NCBI GenBank assembly: GCA_009363875.1
Contig: CM018694.1
Span: forward strand, 29,955,415-30,019,414
Source: Mikania micrantha
Taxonomy: Eukaryota > Streptophyta > Magnoliopsida > Asterales > Asteraceae
DNA: 64,000 nt
Reading direction: 5' to 3'
The notes beneath the pieces are model-generated. The model did no database searches. It was not told the origin of the DNA and saw only the letters and a program-made list of their open reading frames with translations. Both the position numbers and the translations under genes were made by a program. How positions within the stretch are numbered: the stretch's first letter is position 1; every line of letters begins with the position of its first letter. Positions 11,495 to 22,861 of the stretch are shown piece by piece.

Positions 11495-11835
11495 AGTGCA
11501 TTCTCTCATTCGCATGAGTGAACATTGAGAATGAATCATTCGACCTAATGACGTCATTAAGCGAATGAGTCATTCGGCCGAATGAACCAGAGCCGAAGGA
11601 AGTCAATCGCCTGTTTCATTCGGCGAATGAAGTTTGAGTTTGAAGATCATTTGGCGAATGATTTTGGAGCGAAACAACTCATTCGCCCTTCTCATTCGGC
11701 GAATGACTTTGTAGAGAAACAGCTCATTCGCCATTCTCATTCGGCGAATGACTGACACTATTTAAACATTCAATCGGCAGAACTACCCTCATTCTCCAAA
11801 TTTCTCATTCGCCTGTCACTGTGTGTGTTATTCGC
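11495..11835. repeat. cluster of CATTCGGCGAATG palindromes upstream of the env-like ORF
   Basis: Many copies of TCATTCGGCGAATGA, CATTCGGCCGAATG and partial CATTCG / CGAATG arms occur in both orientations, about every 15-35 bases. The same word recurs at 12150-12290 and in the 3' LTR at 16078-16216. Confidence 0.85.
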
Positions 11836-12149
11836 CCGAACTAGCACTTCTCTTCGGATCACCGTTTTCTTGTGATTGTTATTGATCCAGACTCTGATAT
11901 TTCACTTATTCATCATCTCAGGTACATGGGGATCAAAGATTGTCGAAGTCTGACCGTGAAATCATCGTTAACAGAACCCATTTGAGGGTTTTAGGGTTTC
12001 TAAAATCGCCCTTTAAATAGATGGTCAAAATGACATCTAAATCACATGATACAAACTTTAATGTTGTTAATCGGTGGTTTCTGAATGTGGATATACAATT
12101 TTTATGGGCTGATTTAAAGATTCATAAAATGGAGTTTGAATTTGAACTG

Positions 12150-12290
12150 TCAGCCGAATGACGCCATTCGGCGAATGGCTCATTCGGCGAATGAAGTTGA
12201 TTCGGCGAATGAAACTCATTCGGATATTCACTCATTCGGCGAATGACACATTCGACCAATGTGCTCATTCGGCCAAATCTAGTTCATCCC
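12150..12290. repeat. second CATTCGGCGAATG cluster, just before the env-like ORF
   Basis: Six or so copies of CATTCGGCGAATG-type words with one-base variants fall in 140 bases, ending about 90 bases upstream of the env-like start codon. Confidence 0.8.
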
Positions 12291-12378
12291 GCCAAATTGT
12301 CCTAATTATTTATTGTTTTTATTTGAGTCTTGTATTCAACTGAATTTTATTGACATGTATATTTCTCTGTTTGTCAGT

Positions 12379-13686
12379 ATGGCTGGATACAAGTCTGTGA
12401 CCAAGAACAACATTTGTGCCCATCTGGATCTCAACATGCCAAATGCCCGACATTTCACTGAGATTATTACATTTTTGAGGCGTTCCAGGATTTTTGCTGC
12501 CATTTCGACTATGCATGTGCCCTATCATTCTCACCAGCAGGACTTCTGGGTGTCTGCTGATATTGATTGTGAAGTTGAGCCTCCTGTCATTCGAGGCAAA
12601 GTACTTGGACATGACGTTATCATATCAGCTGAGCACATCAGGAGAGTATGTGGATTCCAGGATACACCTGATCAGCCATATCTGCTTGATCGTTATTTAG
12701 TTCATGGCTGCTTCATGAGGTGCAAGTACGAAGGTGATCTTGGAGCAGGAATCCTCAACAAGGCGTATATGTCTCCGCAATTCAAGTATCTAGCCCATGT
12801 GCTTATTCACTGCCTTGGGTCTAGGAGAGTTGGCTTCGATGATGTGAGGGAGACTATACAGTGTGCCTTTGTTGCTCCGGTGCTGAACATGCCATTCAAT
12901 TTCTCAGAGATGATCTTTTCACACATGAAGGAGAATGTGACACTGAAGGGAGACAAGAGGTTCCTTATGTATCCTCGGTTCCTCTAGCAGTTGATCGATG
13001 CTCAGTTACCAGATTTGCCAAACATCAATGCTAACATTATACGATTGGAGCACATGAATGACATTACTCTCAATAGAGTAATGTCTTACAGAGGCAAGGA
13101 TAGGAAGCCTACAGTCCGTTCCTTGTTTGGTCATCTTCTGAGCCCTGATTACATAGCCCCAGTGGGTGGGAGATGGAGGCACGATGACTCAGACTCAGAG
13201 GTGGAGGACATTATTTTTCCTGATGATGGTGGTGATGATGATGATGGTGCAGGTGGTAGTGGTGCTGGTGCTAGTGCTGGTGAGAGCTCAGTTGCTGTGA
13301 GTACTGTAGCTGTGAGCACTGTTAGTGTGAGTGCTGCTATTGATGACATGACTACCATTACTGATGTTAGCTTGGTTGAAGCTGGTGTTGTGACTGTTGG
13401 TGCTGGAGTTAGTATACCTGTTGCAGATGATGAGGATGTGGATATTGATTCACTGTTGGAGTTGGACTTCATGGCCACTACTACCTCCACACTGACTACT
13501 CCACTTGATTTGACCGGCACCACATCTGCTGAAGACAGGGATGAGTCAGATGACTCAGGTGATGAAGGTGGTGAGGCTGGTGATGAGGGTGCTGAGAGTT
13601 CAGGCTCGGAAGATACTCCGGATGATGAGTTTGAGAGCATATGGATAAGTGGGAGATTAGTGAAGAGAAAGAAAAAAACAAAGTGA
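12379..13686 (+). CDS. env-like protein of the SIRE-type element, N-terminal part (in-frame TAG)
   Basis: The likely start is ATG 12379 (MAGYKSV), 22 codons inside the longer open frame from 12313. The product begins with a compact globular part with WVSADIDCEV and HIRRVCGFQD. A TAG at 12985-12987 interrupts it, and the same frame continues from 12991 into an acidic, Ser/Asp/Gly-rich and clearly low-complexity segment. The frame stops at 13686, just after an A-rich run at 13668-13683. The sequel is in the next frame, so a slip in that run broke it. SIRE-lineage elements carry an ORF here that is called envelope-like from its position. I see no signal peptide, and membrane function is not shown. 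Its real role is unknown. Confidence 0.75.
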
Positions 13687-15010
13687 GGCAGAGATTGATG
13701 AGATCACAGATCCTTCGTTTGTTCCTGAGTTTGATATCTCACCTCCTCCGCGTACTTCTGCTCCAGCCACTGCAGCTGTTTCTGTTGCTGCAACTCAGGC
13801 CACATCATCTCCACCTGGCAGGAGGAAAAGGGCTAGGTTCCTTTTCCAGAGGAGGTCAGAACTGTCGTCTGCTGCTCCAACTACTGTTACATCAGTGGCA
13901 GCAGTCACAGTTTCTTCACTGACTAAGTCAAGGGCTGTTCCGACTCGTTCTGCTATCGCCCCTCTGACTACCTCTGTTACTCATGCTCCTATTTTCACTG
14001 CTGCATCTACTGGTCCTTCCATCACACGTTCTAATGTTATTATACCTACTGTTTCAATTGTCGAGCAGTTGAGCACACTGAACAGTATTGTCCTGAGATT
14101 GATTGAAAGGAATCTGGAGCAGGAAAAGAAGAACAAAGAGCAGGAATTGGTGATAGCTCAACTCACTCAGAGGATAACTGATCAAGATGCATTTCTCCTT
14201 CAAGTTGCAGATCAAAGAGCTGATCTGAGAGCTCGATCTGCTCAGCAATAGGAGCAGCTCTTGAAGTACATTGATGAGCATAATAAGTTGGCATTGACTG
14301 TCACTGATTTCAGTGACCGTATCCTGACTTTAGAGATAGAGAATGCTAGGCTTGCTGAACAGATTGACAGCCTTAAAGACAACACTCCTAGGATCGAAGG
14401 CACTGCTGCTCACTCCGATGATTCAGATTCAGAGAAAGAAGAAGAAGGAAAATATGAAGAAGAGGAAGAGGAATCTGATGAGGAGAAAGTTGATTATGAG
14501 GAGTCGGACAAAGATGATAACTCGAATGGTGACGATCAGGATGGATCTGGGAGTGGGTCTAATAGATCATCAAGTACTGATGATGATGACCAAGCCCCTC
14601 CTCCTCCTGAGATTCGTACAAATACAAAACACGATAAGGGTGCTAAAGCTCCTTCTCCTCCTCCTCCTCAAACAGAAGAACCCACAGCTGCTGAGGAAGT
14701 CAAAGTTGTGCCCTTGAGACGTCATTTAGATGAGACCTTGATGATGATCTTGGATGCTCAGGGCATCATACAGCACTCAGTTAGCTACGACAAAGAAGAG
14801 GGGGAGATCATTCATTGTTTATCTAAGGAGCAGATCGCTGAGCTATTCAGGTTGAATCCTGACGAGGTAGTGATCGAGGACACCTCAGCTCCAGTTTTTG
14901 ATGAGCCGTCTCCAGAAACTTTTGATGATGTTAATGAAGTCATTCTGGAAGACATAACTGAAAAGGAATATCCCAAGTATACATCGGGTGAATACGAACT
15001 GCCAAGTTGA
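13682..15010 (+). CDS. env-like protein, central part: coiled coil and acidic region (in-frame TAG)
   Basis: This frame continues the previous one. It runs through a Ser/Thr/Ala/Pro-rich stretch, then a clear coiled coil (STLNSIVLRLIERNLEQEKK onward, with heptad-like Leu/Ile spacing). A TAG at 14249-14251 interrupts the coil, which goes on in the same frame (EQLLKYIDEHNKLALTV, ENARLAEQIDSLK). A very acidic Glu/Asp/Ser run and proline blocks follow. It ends at 15010, where the downstream frame takes over next to a 60-bp duplication. Coiled coils are reported for env-like ORFs of this lineage. The protein could be structural rather than fusogenic. Confidence 0.75.
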
Positions 15011-15869
15011 GAGTAGTAAGTCTGCAGCTGATGAAGAAATGCTGAGCCGATACTTAGAAGAACAAGTTGAGAGTAGTAAGTCTGCAGCTGATGACATCAA
15101 ACAAAGAAAAGAAGAATGGAAAGCGTATTGGGAGATCCTAAAGAAGGAAAGCAATGTGAAAATGCCAGCTACGCACACAAAAGTCTACAGGACCAAAGGG
15201 TACAAAGCTAGAGGTCAGATTCTTAGATGGGCATACTTTCATGACTTAGGATGCTACGTAGTAAAGAGAGAAAGGGGAATTGATTGCTTCAAACATCCAC
15301 ATGACTTCAAGACGCTGCCAGAATTTGAAGTCAATCAGATTGCACGCTTGAAGATGTTATACAGCGATGGCTCAGGGATGTCAGTTTGGTTCTCCAGACA
15401 AATCCAGTATGAGTACAGAAAGAGATGGGTGAATTTCAGGCCTCAGCAACCTGAAAGATATTACTTGCCAGAAATAGATGGAGATACCCGGAAGCATAAG
15501 GTTATCCTGAAGTGGCTTCCTCATAAAGTCATGAAGAAGATTCCGTTAAGGAAGATGCGTCAAGACTTTATAGAGGGCTTCCGATGGTGGTATTATGACG
15601 GGCGTATTGGAGAAGCTGTGATAGTGATGTGACAAGAGAAGAAGTGGGAGACCGAACGTATTTTTGAGCCAATGTGGTTGACAAATCTGTCTCGCAATGA
15701 TGCCAAGACTTTGTACTTTCATCAGATGTTTTTCGATGTTGCTGACATAGAGCAAACCATGCAGTTCATGAGAGTCATTCCTATCTGTATGGTGCTCAAG
15801 ATTCTTGCCGGAGCAGACCGGAAAGCTATCTCGGACAAGCTCTTCAAGAAAGACGCTTCCAAGGATTGA
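14988..15869 (+). CDS. env-like protein, C-terminal part (in-frame TGA)
   Basis: This frame begins with a duplicated segment, since VESSKSAAD occurs twice 20 residues apart (15005 and 15065). It runs on as a folded, basic and aromatic-rich domain (WAYFHDLGCYVVKRERG, then WFSRQIQYEYRKRW, then a WW-containing helix). A TGA at 15630-15632 interrupts it, and the same frame continues to 15869. The stop lies only 9 bases before the polypurine tract, so this is the true end of the ORF. The high aromatic content and absence of a hydrophobic tail argue against a classic envelope anchor. I do not recognise a catalytic motif. Confidence 0.7.
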
Positions 15870-15878
15870 ACTAGGTCC

Positions 15879-15887
15879 AAGGGGGAG
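15879..15887 (+). other. polypurine tract, copia element
   Basis: AAGGGGGAG lies two bases before the TG of the 3' LTR, directly behind the env-like stop codon. Confidence 0.8.
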
Positions 15888-16077
15888 TTTGTAGATGCAT
15901 TAAATGCCCCTTGTTCGATTTTGTACTATCCATTATGTATAAAGTTTATGATATTAATGGAAGTTGTATTTCTATATTGATTCTTAATGTTTATTATTAA
16001 ATATTTGTGTTTGATTAGGATTTTAAATGTTCAAGTATAAAAACAGACCCATTAGGGAGAATGGCTCTAAGTATGAA

Positions 16078-16216
16078 GTCATTTGCCGAATGAACGAAGT
16101 AGCGAATGACATAGGTGAGCGAATGAGTCATTCGCCGAATGACTCATTCGATTGACTTGTCCATTCGATGGGGTCATTCGCCGAATGAGTTGCTTCGGCC
16201 TCTCATTCGGCCGAAT
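16078..16216. repeat. CATTCGGCGAATG palindrome cluster in the copia LTR
   Basis: About ten CATTCG / CGAATG arms, several joined as perfect palindromes (CATTCGCCGAATG, CATTCGGCCGAATG), lie directly upstream of the TATA box. Confidence 0.85.
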
Positions 16217-16226
16217 GACAACAGAC

Positions 16227-16235
16227 TATATATAC
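16227..16235 (+). promoter_or_regulatory. TATA box of the copia LTR
   Basis: TATATATAC lies 10 bases after the palindrome cluster and about 340 bases into the LTR, followed by pyrimidine-rich sequence. It is the best core promoter candidate in this LTR. Confidence 0.55.
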
Positions 16236-16518
16236 AAGTCCAATTCTTTTCAAACCTTACTTTTTGAGCCCTCCTTCTTCCCTGAGAACCCAGAGTCAAA
16301 ACCCTAGGAGATTAGAGCGGCCATAGTATGTCCAAGTTCGATTCACATCCCGTGGTGTTCGATTCTCGATCAAACATCCATCATTCACCTTCGGATCACC
16401 ACGGTTGCTGTTGGTTTCGATTGGAAAACCCTGGAATAGGATTCCGCACTATTCCAGAGGCTGTCGGGTAGATATCCATTGGAACCTGATTATTTCTGAG
16501 CTCCTTATTGGTCCTACA

Positions 16519-16992
16519 AATTTCATACCTTGTTATAGTGAGGTTGACTTTCATACCCTGTTATTGTCAGGTTGACTTTCGTACTTACCCTGTACAAGTA
16601 TTGGAGCATCGTTCATACGTATCCCATAGTCAGTATGGGACATCATTCATTCATCATAACATCATGGCATCATGACCAAATCATGCTATCATCTTATCAT
16701 CATAACATGATGGTTTTATCCTGGCAGTCCAGAATATCATCATACCATGCCATATTATAACAATCATCATAGCACGTCATCATAGAGTCATCATCATATC
16801 ATATCATCCTGCTTTTTATCATCATAACTCATAATCATGCAATCATCATACTTAGCATATTCTCATGCATAAATCATCATACATAGCATCAAGCATTCGT
16901 CATTATATCATAGTGACATAGTATCATAAAGCATCATAATCCTATTAACAGTAGTGTAGCTCTTATCTCCTTAGACAAACTCCCTTATCTAA
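16519..16992. repeat. spacer with CAT-rich simple sequence
   Basis: This 474-bp stretch lies between the copia LTR and element A. From 16635 to 16940 it is dominated by degenerate CATCAT / ATCATA repeats. No gene is seen. Confidence 0.6.
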
Positions 16993-17773
16993 TGTGACAT
17001 CCAGTACCTGATATTCCGGCAAGTTCCTACGGTACGTGTACTTTTACTATTTACTGTGTGTAAATACAATGTGTAAACAGTGTGTAACAACAGAGCTCAG
17101 AAAACGAACAACAGTTGTACGTGTTTAAGTGAAAACTTAAACACTGTAACTGCAATAACTCACAATAAACAACAGTTGTATGTATTTAAGTGAAAACTTA
17201 AGTACAGTTTATACAACAAATCAAGAGAAATAACAGAGTACAAACAAACGACAAGAACACAGCGATTGCGATTTGATATCCATAGATGACAGGAATCAGA
17301 TGGCCAACAACTCAATATGAAAACAATGTGAAAACAGGAAGTTTAGTTGAGTCCGTCAATAAAGAAACACAATTCGAAACATAAGTGCAGTGTTGTTTCA
17401 GAATAACGAACTGACAGTGTGTTTGCGTGGGTGACGATTAAACAAACATATCTGTGAGTTCATAGTTCTGAAATGATGACTGAAAATTAGAAAACAAGAA
17501 TCAGAAAGTGAAACCATCGTCGTGTTCGTTCGGGTGACGATTCGAACAAATACGCGCGAAGGTGACGCGATACGAAGAAACGAAATTAATTAACGATTTC
17601 AAAACGGTAATAAAATAAGGAAAATAAATGTAAAATATTTATTAGGAATCACAACCTTAAAACCTAAAAAAAATAAATTCTTTTATTAAATTCGAAAACT
17701 ACGCGCGTTACGTTCGGGAAACGCCACGAAAACAAAAACCGAGCAAACGAAACGAACCCGAACACCCTCAGGG

Positions 17774-17782
17774 TATAAATAC
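17774..17782 (+). promoter_or_regulatory. TATA box 1 of the element A LTR
   Basis: TATAAATAC lies about 780 bases into the LTR, followed by a CT-rich stretch (CCTCCTCTCGCTCTC) typical of plant transcription starts. Confidence 0.5.
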
Positions 17783-18183
17783 ACTAAATGAACCATCTTC
17801 CTCATTTATTACACCTCCTCTCGCTCTCTAGAACTCAAATCCCGGTTCTCTCTCTCTAAGAAGTTTGAACTTCAAACCCTCATAACATAGCCATTTCTCA
17901 ACCAAATCACTCCATCTTTGAGCCTACACGAAGCTCTTGATCTCCTCTACCTAGAAGTACAACCGATCTGAGGAGTTATCCATCAAAACTTGAGGTATGG
18001 AGCTGCAAAGATCACGAAAATTAGGGTTTTTCCCTTTTTGTTTGAACCTCAACCAAAAACCGGTTGTAACTTGTATAGACCTTAGGAAAACCTCACCAAA
18101 AACACTTGGGATTGGCTTAGGAACCAGTGACACCGTTTCGGGTAGACTTGGCTCGAAATTTGGGGTTTGCACTTGTTTGGGTT

Positions 18184-18600
18184 CGAGCGGCCGAAGGGAA
18201 AACCACCCAGCAGGGCCGAATAGCCCAGGGTCGAATGGCTCCTTTCGCCCTGCACACTCACGGTCGGATTTAGGTCATTCGCATGCCCTTCTTCGGTCGG
18301 CCAAGAGCCATTTGTCGAGCTCCTCATTCGGCCAAAGTATGAACTCCATTCGGCCGAACTAAGCCACAATCATACGGCCAATACACCACCTTAGTCGGCC
18401 ACCCTTATTCGGACGAACCACAGTTTCATTCGGCTAGACCCCATCATTCGACTCATGTTATTCGATCGGCTTAGGTGATTCGGCCTAGGTGATTCGGCCA
18501 ACAGAATGGTTGGTTCGGCCCAATCATTCGGCCCAGTCATTCGACCCACATAACTGATCCGGCCCATGACACATACACTCGGCCCATGTTATGGGATTTG
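18184..18600. repeat. TTCGGC/GCCGAA-rich block in the element A LTR
   Basis: The words CATTCGGCC, GATTCGGCC, CCGAATGG and GGCCGAA recur every 15-30 bases in both orientations. The core is the same as that of the copia palindromes at 11495 and 16078. Related blocks sit in E, D and G. Confidence 0.75.
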
Positions 18601-19519
18601 GCCCACTTGACCCAATATGTAAACAAAGACATAAATAAATTTCATAGATCACATGCATGGGATTTCCCAAAATACTACAAAGGTGGTAGATTGTGGGTCC
18701 AAGAACTTCACAAAAATCTAAAACCTTGTCCTTTGAAAATGCTGGCAAATGATTTCAAGAAGGATAAAACAAATCGAACAAGGATCATACGAAATTCAAT
18801 TTCAAAATACTAAAGGTTTATAACCTTTAAGCTAAAACCTAAGTTGTGTACTTATACACAATAGTAGGTTTCAAGATTTCACTACATGATATGGGTTCAT
18901 GTCAAGCTAAACACAAAACCTTAACAACATGACACGTTAAGAAATCAAATTGGTTAAGGGCTAGTATAATCTACAACAAGAGAACCGAGGCCGAATGATG
19001 AACAAGACCGATAAGTGTTAGCCAACTTAGGGCTAACACATACACACACACGAATCTCTACAACTTATACTTATAAGTTACAAACAACATGAAATCAATA
19101 CAGGATCGTGAAAACTACATCAAGTACAACAAAGAGCGCGTGCATTTCTTGTTAGAACTTAGTCAACCACATCAACAACAAGGTGAGTTCATACGCCCCT
19201 TTTCTAATCTTAACTGATTTTAACTCTCGGGGATGAGAAACATATCATTTATACTATGATTTAGATAATATTGTATGACTTTATTATCGATTGTCATTGT
19301 ATGCATGCTTGTATGCTCATAACATGACTGAAACAATTAAGATGTAACATAATAATGTAGCTTCATGAATCATCAACACAATAGAATAATGTTAGTTGTA
19401 AGATTATATCTTATGACATTTTATTATTCTTACATGAATGAACAACAAGATAATCACAGGTTAACATGCTGACAACAACAACAACAAACAAGAATGATAT
19501 GAAGATAACGTATCTTCAT

Positions 19520-19900
19520 AATATCATTCACCACCGGAGTTAGCTAAGTGTATTAAGACGAGTTCTTATAACACTATGCTTACAACTCGGTGAAGACACT
19601 GGGATAACATGAAACAAACATCAATGAGAACAGGAGTGGTAATCATGTCCACATGACTTCATGACATCATCCACCACCTGAGCTAACTAAGTGTAGTAAG
19701 ACTAGTTCTTACAACACTGTAGTGGCAACAGGGTGAAACCATGGATTAACGAGAATGATAATCATGATAACGTAACCTCATGATAATAACATCATTCACA
19801 CAAATACTAACATTGTATAATAAGACTAGTTCTTATATAACTTTGTTCAAAACTATGAGAACGCATAACATTGAGAACAAACAACATTGGTGAACACAAC
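19520..19900. repeat. degenerate tandem repeat of about 130 bp in the element A LTR
   Basis: Three copies of a unit holding AAGACTAGTTCTTA with flanking CATCATTCACCACC-like sequence can be lined up (near 19550, 19695, 19825). Confidence 0.55.
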
Positions 19901-20663
19901 AATCATGTGCCATGTATTCAAGTTTAACATTGTAAGTCCCTCTCAAGAATCATTTACTAGTTAGTTTGACGTGACTAAACCGACGATAGCATAGTGGTAC
20001 CATATGTTTGACAAACCTTCGGGTTGTAGGGTTGGTATGTTGATTGTATTGAACATTTGGCCGGTAACATATGACTGGTGACAGGGCGACAACAATCAGG
20101 GTCTGGTAAGCGACACATGGTGATAATAATCTGTAGTGATAATTGTAATTCATCCTTCGATTCTATTGACTAGTAGACTGAGGAATAGACTTTCTCTCAT
20201 GTCACATTACTGGTAATAGTTTCGTTAAAGTCTATGGGAACATCAACGTGGTAGAGGTAAATCGGATGCATTGTGACCTGATTACGTGAGGATTACAATG
20301 GATTCCTTTTAGGCTCTATGCATTACAAGCAGAGTACACATATCAATTGGTTAACTAACACTTCTAATATTAGTAGTGACTAACAGTTAACCCCACAAGC
20401 GAGAGAATAATAACAAGGATAAGATTTAATTAATCTATTTTCCTTAAACATTTGAGGGTTTATCAATACTTCGGTTTGATAACGAAATCCATCGTACTAT
20501 ATTATTCTACATATAACACACTTGATGGTGAACATAAACAGATGGGTGAATATCAAACGGGTTGAACATGCGAGTGGAAAATGGGTATCCATAGTTGTAT
20601 TGCAAGTGGTGTGTAGTTCTATTTGGTATGTGGTGGGATGTCGGCTGGGGCTTGTTCCCCTAC

Positions 20664-20686
20664 GTATGCCCTATATATAAGCATAG
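20664..20686 (+). promoter_or_regulatory. conserved second TATA block of the element A LTR
   Basis: ATGCCCTATATATAAGCAT lies about 3.67 kb into the LTR, behind a GTGGTGGGATG motif. The same block at a like position occurs in E (28785), D (33322, minus), C (minus) and G (minus). Confidence 0.6.
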
Positions 20687-20709
20687 CTAATAGGATGAGA
20701 TACTACTTG

Positions 20710-22861
20710 TGTCACACCCCCACCTCTCGTCACCTGAGATGATGTCATTCGTCACTCTGAGAAGGTTGCGGAAGCATAGTGGTGATGGCTCAGAGATGAA
20801 GTATGACTTACTTGATCCGATATCATAGCACACAGATTAACTTAAAGTAAATATATTACAAGGATCGTCATTACAAACAACAGTACAGTTTACAAACCAA
20901 GTTTATTACATTATCTAATTTACTTAATTACAAACATGCGAAGTGCATCCTCACCCGATGGTCATTGTCTTCCTGTAAAAGTTTTAAGTTTAAAACGTCA
21001 GCAGAAAGCTGGTGAGTTCGTAAAGTTCATGTTCAACAATATGATATGTTATACAAGTTCTCAAAAAGTTCAGTTCAAGATAACCATGGGACCTATATCT
21101 AGTTCCTTTTGGACGTTATGTTCTATAAGATACTACCCGTCGGTAACATCTTAATGCCTCATTATATTAATGTCTATCACAACATTAAGATGTTCTAAAA
21201 ACAGGTAACAAACATTTTTGAACTGTATCTAGTGAACCCATGAGGGGCCGAACGGGGAACAATGATAGTACTATCGGCTGACAATCCATTTGCTAGGAGT
21301 CTGCAAGGGGAGTTGTAGACTCCTATCAAATGGGTTGTCAGCGAATAGCACTATCATTGTTCCCCGTTCGGCCCCTCATGGGTTCACTAGATAAAGTTCA
21401 AAAATGAGGACTTTTAAGTTTTGTGATAGTGTTCTGTTCTCCAGGAAAAATCCCATGAAATCCACAAGTTCTCAACAAATCACATGAAATCACACAGATA
21501 ACAGTGATACATATCAAATGTTTAATAAAAGTTCCACAGTGTTACCCCGATGTTTTTAAAAGATTAAAAGAAAAGGGCTTGTACGAAACTCACCTGATAA
21601 CTTACAAGTAGCAGAATGTCATACAAACTGGTAATAAAGAGGTGATTCTGCATTTATTTATGTTCAATTAGTTATTTATAGTTTAACTTACTGATTAGGT
21701 CTTTCTGAACGTCCAATGTCAAAGACATGGCTTTGAAAGTCATCAAACTGAGGTTAGGTATTTGATTAATTATTTTAAAGTTATATCATACAGTGTATGA
21801 TAATGTAGGAACCTACACTGAATTAGGTTCCTAATACAAGGTTGATGACACACTTGATTAATCAGAATAGTCTCAGATTAACCAAATAGTTAATGTTGTT
21901 GATTATAATGCTAGAACAGTTTCTAGACATATTAATGGCTTAGAAATGATCAATCCTTGTTATTGATTACCCAAATATCATGAAATATCACAATGTAGCA
22001 TTAAAATAGGTTTAATAACCATGTTTAACATACTAATCTGACTGTTATCATAAACGTTAGATAATCATTCCAATGAGTATGTTAATGATTGTGATTAGTT
22101 TGAAACACTTGGATTTAACCTTGCATTTCAAAGATTAACCAAAATAATCACCTACATTGTCATAATCAAATGGTTTAAACCATTATAATCATGGGTATGA
22201 TTTCATGTAAACCGGGCATTACAATGGATCAAAACAAGGATTTACCCGTTAAAACATCGTGTTCTTCATTCATAATCAATCCTAGCCATCATCTAGACAA
22301 TAATCAACAACCCTAACTATATCATTACGTTGAAAATCAAGATCTAATCAATCATTATGAAGCTAGAAGGTTAAAACGAACCGTTACCTAATCTGACGGA
22401 TTTCTGCGTGTAGAACAACGATCAGGACTTGAAAACACGATCCTTGGTAAGTTTGGGATGTTTGGAAGCCTTTAAAATGAAGATTTGCTGCTCAAAAATG
22501 AGTTTTGGTCGTCTGAAGTTCAAGAAGAATCGAGAAAATGAAGAAGTGTTCAATCCCCATGCGTTCTGATCCATTTAAAAGCCTCCACTGACTCAAAAGC
22601 TGCCGGGCGCACCGCCCCAGCTGGGCGTGTGGCCCGGGGCGTACCGCGCCACGCCAAGTTTGTCCAATTTTTGATTTTTGCTTCGTTTCGCGATTCCGGA
22701 CAATCCGTAACTCCGTTTCGCGCACGGTTTTCGCTTACGTTCAGCATTTCTCGCATAGTATCAACCTGTAATAATTACAATAGCTAAATCAACATGGATT
22801 TCAAGCACGACCAAATGTGCTCACGTCATTGATGCCGTAATTCTCGTATGCAATTGTCACA
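20710..22861 (-). mobile_element. solo LTR of the element-B family inserted in the 5' LTR of A
   Basis: On the minus strand it starts TGTGACAATTGCAT and ends GAGGTGGGGGTGTGACA, the same ends as the LTRs of element B. ACTTG flanks it on both sides (20705-20709, 22862-22866). No internal sequence is present, so it arose by recombination between two LTRs. It is 2152 bp long, slightly more than the B LTRs, partly because of an internal inverted duplication. Confidence 0.93.
21215..21404. repeat. long inverted repeat (hairpin) inside the solo LTR
   Basis: The left arm 21215-21302 and right arm 21317-21404 are nearly perfect reverse complements over about 88 bases, with a loop of about 14. Only one arm is present at the matching place in the element-B LTRs (near 40440 and 51105). 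The second arm is therefore a local inverted duplication. Confidence 0.88.

Larger units (their letters stand above)
10324..12378 (+). other. inter-ORF region of the copia element, between pol and the env-like ORF
   Basis: No gene is seen. The region is AT-rich with small internal duplications: a 33-bp tandem copy at about 10815-10880, and a pair of related blocks at 10735-10800 and 10905-10965. At 11495-11860 it has a dense palindrome cluster followed by a TATA-like CTATTTAAAC at 11758-11767 and the string CTTCGGATCACC. That succession resembles the 3' LTR (16078-16400). A second palindrome cluster follows at 12150-12290. The string TCTCAG/GTACATGG near 11918 could be a splice junction. Confidence 0.6.
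1..16518 (+). mobile_element. SIRE/Maximus-like Ty1/copia retrotransposon, 5' part outside the window, split by an Athila-like insertion
   Basis: The visible order is pol end (1-2256), inter-ORF region, env-like ORF (12379-15869), polypurine tract (15879-15887) and 3' LTR (15890-16518). An ORF after copia-type RT-RNase H is the mark of the SIRE/Maximus lineage. The element is cut at 2306/10319 by the Athila-like element, with the 5-bp duplication TTAAG on both sides (2302-2306, 10319-10323), so 1-2306 and 10324-16518 were once contiguous. The 5' LTR, gag, protease and most of integrase lie left of the window. Stops and frameshifts in pol and the env-like ORF make this copy defective. Confidence 0.85.
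15890..16518 (+). repeat. 3' LTR of the copia element
   Basis: The LTR begins TGTAGATGC behind the polypurine tract. I place its end at GTCCTACA (16518) because TGTAG...CTACA forms the usual short inverted ends. The 5' LTR is outside the window, so the right end is an inference. It holds a palindrome cluster and a TATA box. Confidence 0.6.

Noticed and set aside
10324..12300. A separate inserted element between pol and the env-like ORF
   Set aside because: Apart from the Athila-like element I found no second pair of repeats or target duplication. A long inter-ORF region is expected in this lineage.
13149..13640. 163-aa minus-strand frame
   Set aside because: It is the shadow of the Ser/Asp-rich, low-complexity part of the env-like ORF on the plus strand.
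17997..18362. 121-aa frame in LTR A near the first TATA box
   Set aside because: It enters the TTCGGC repeat block, has no recognisable domain and no counterpart frame in LTR D.
20710..22861. DNA transposon or MITE, because of the TGTCAC...GTCACA ends
   Set aside because: The ends are the normal LTR ends of the element B family, the duplication is 5 bp, and the body matches the B LTR in reverse.
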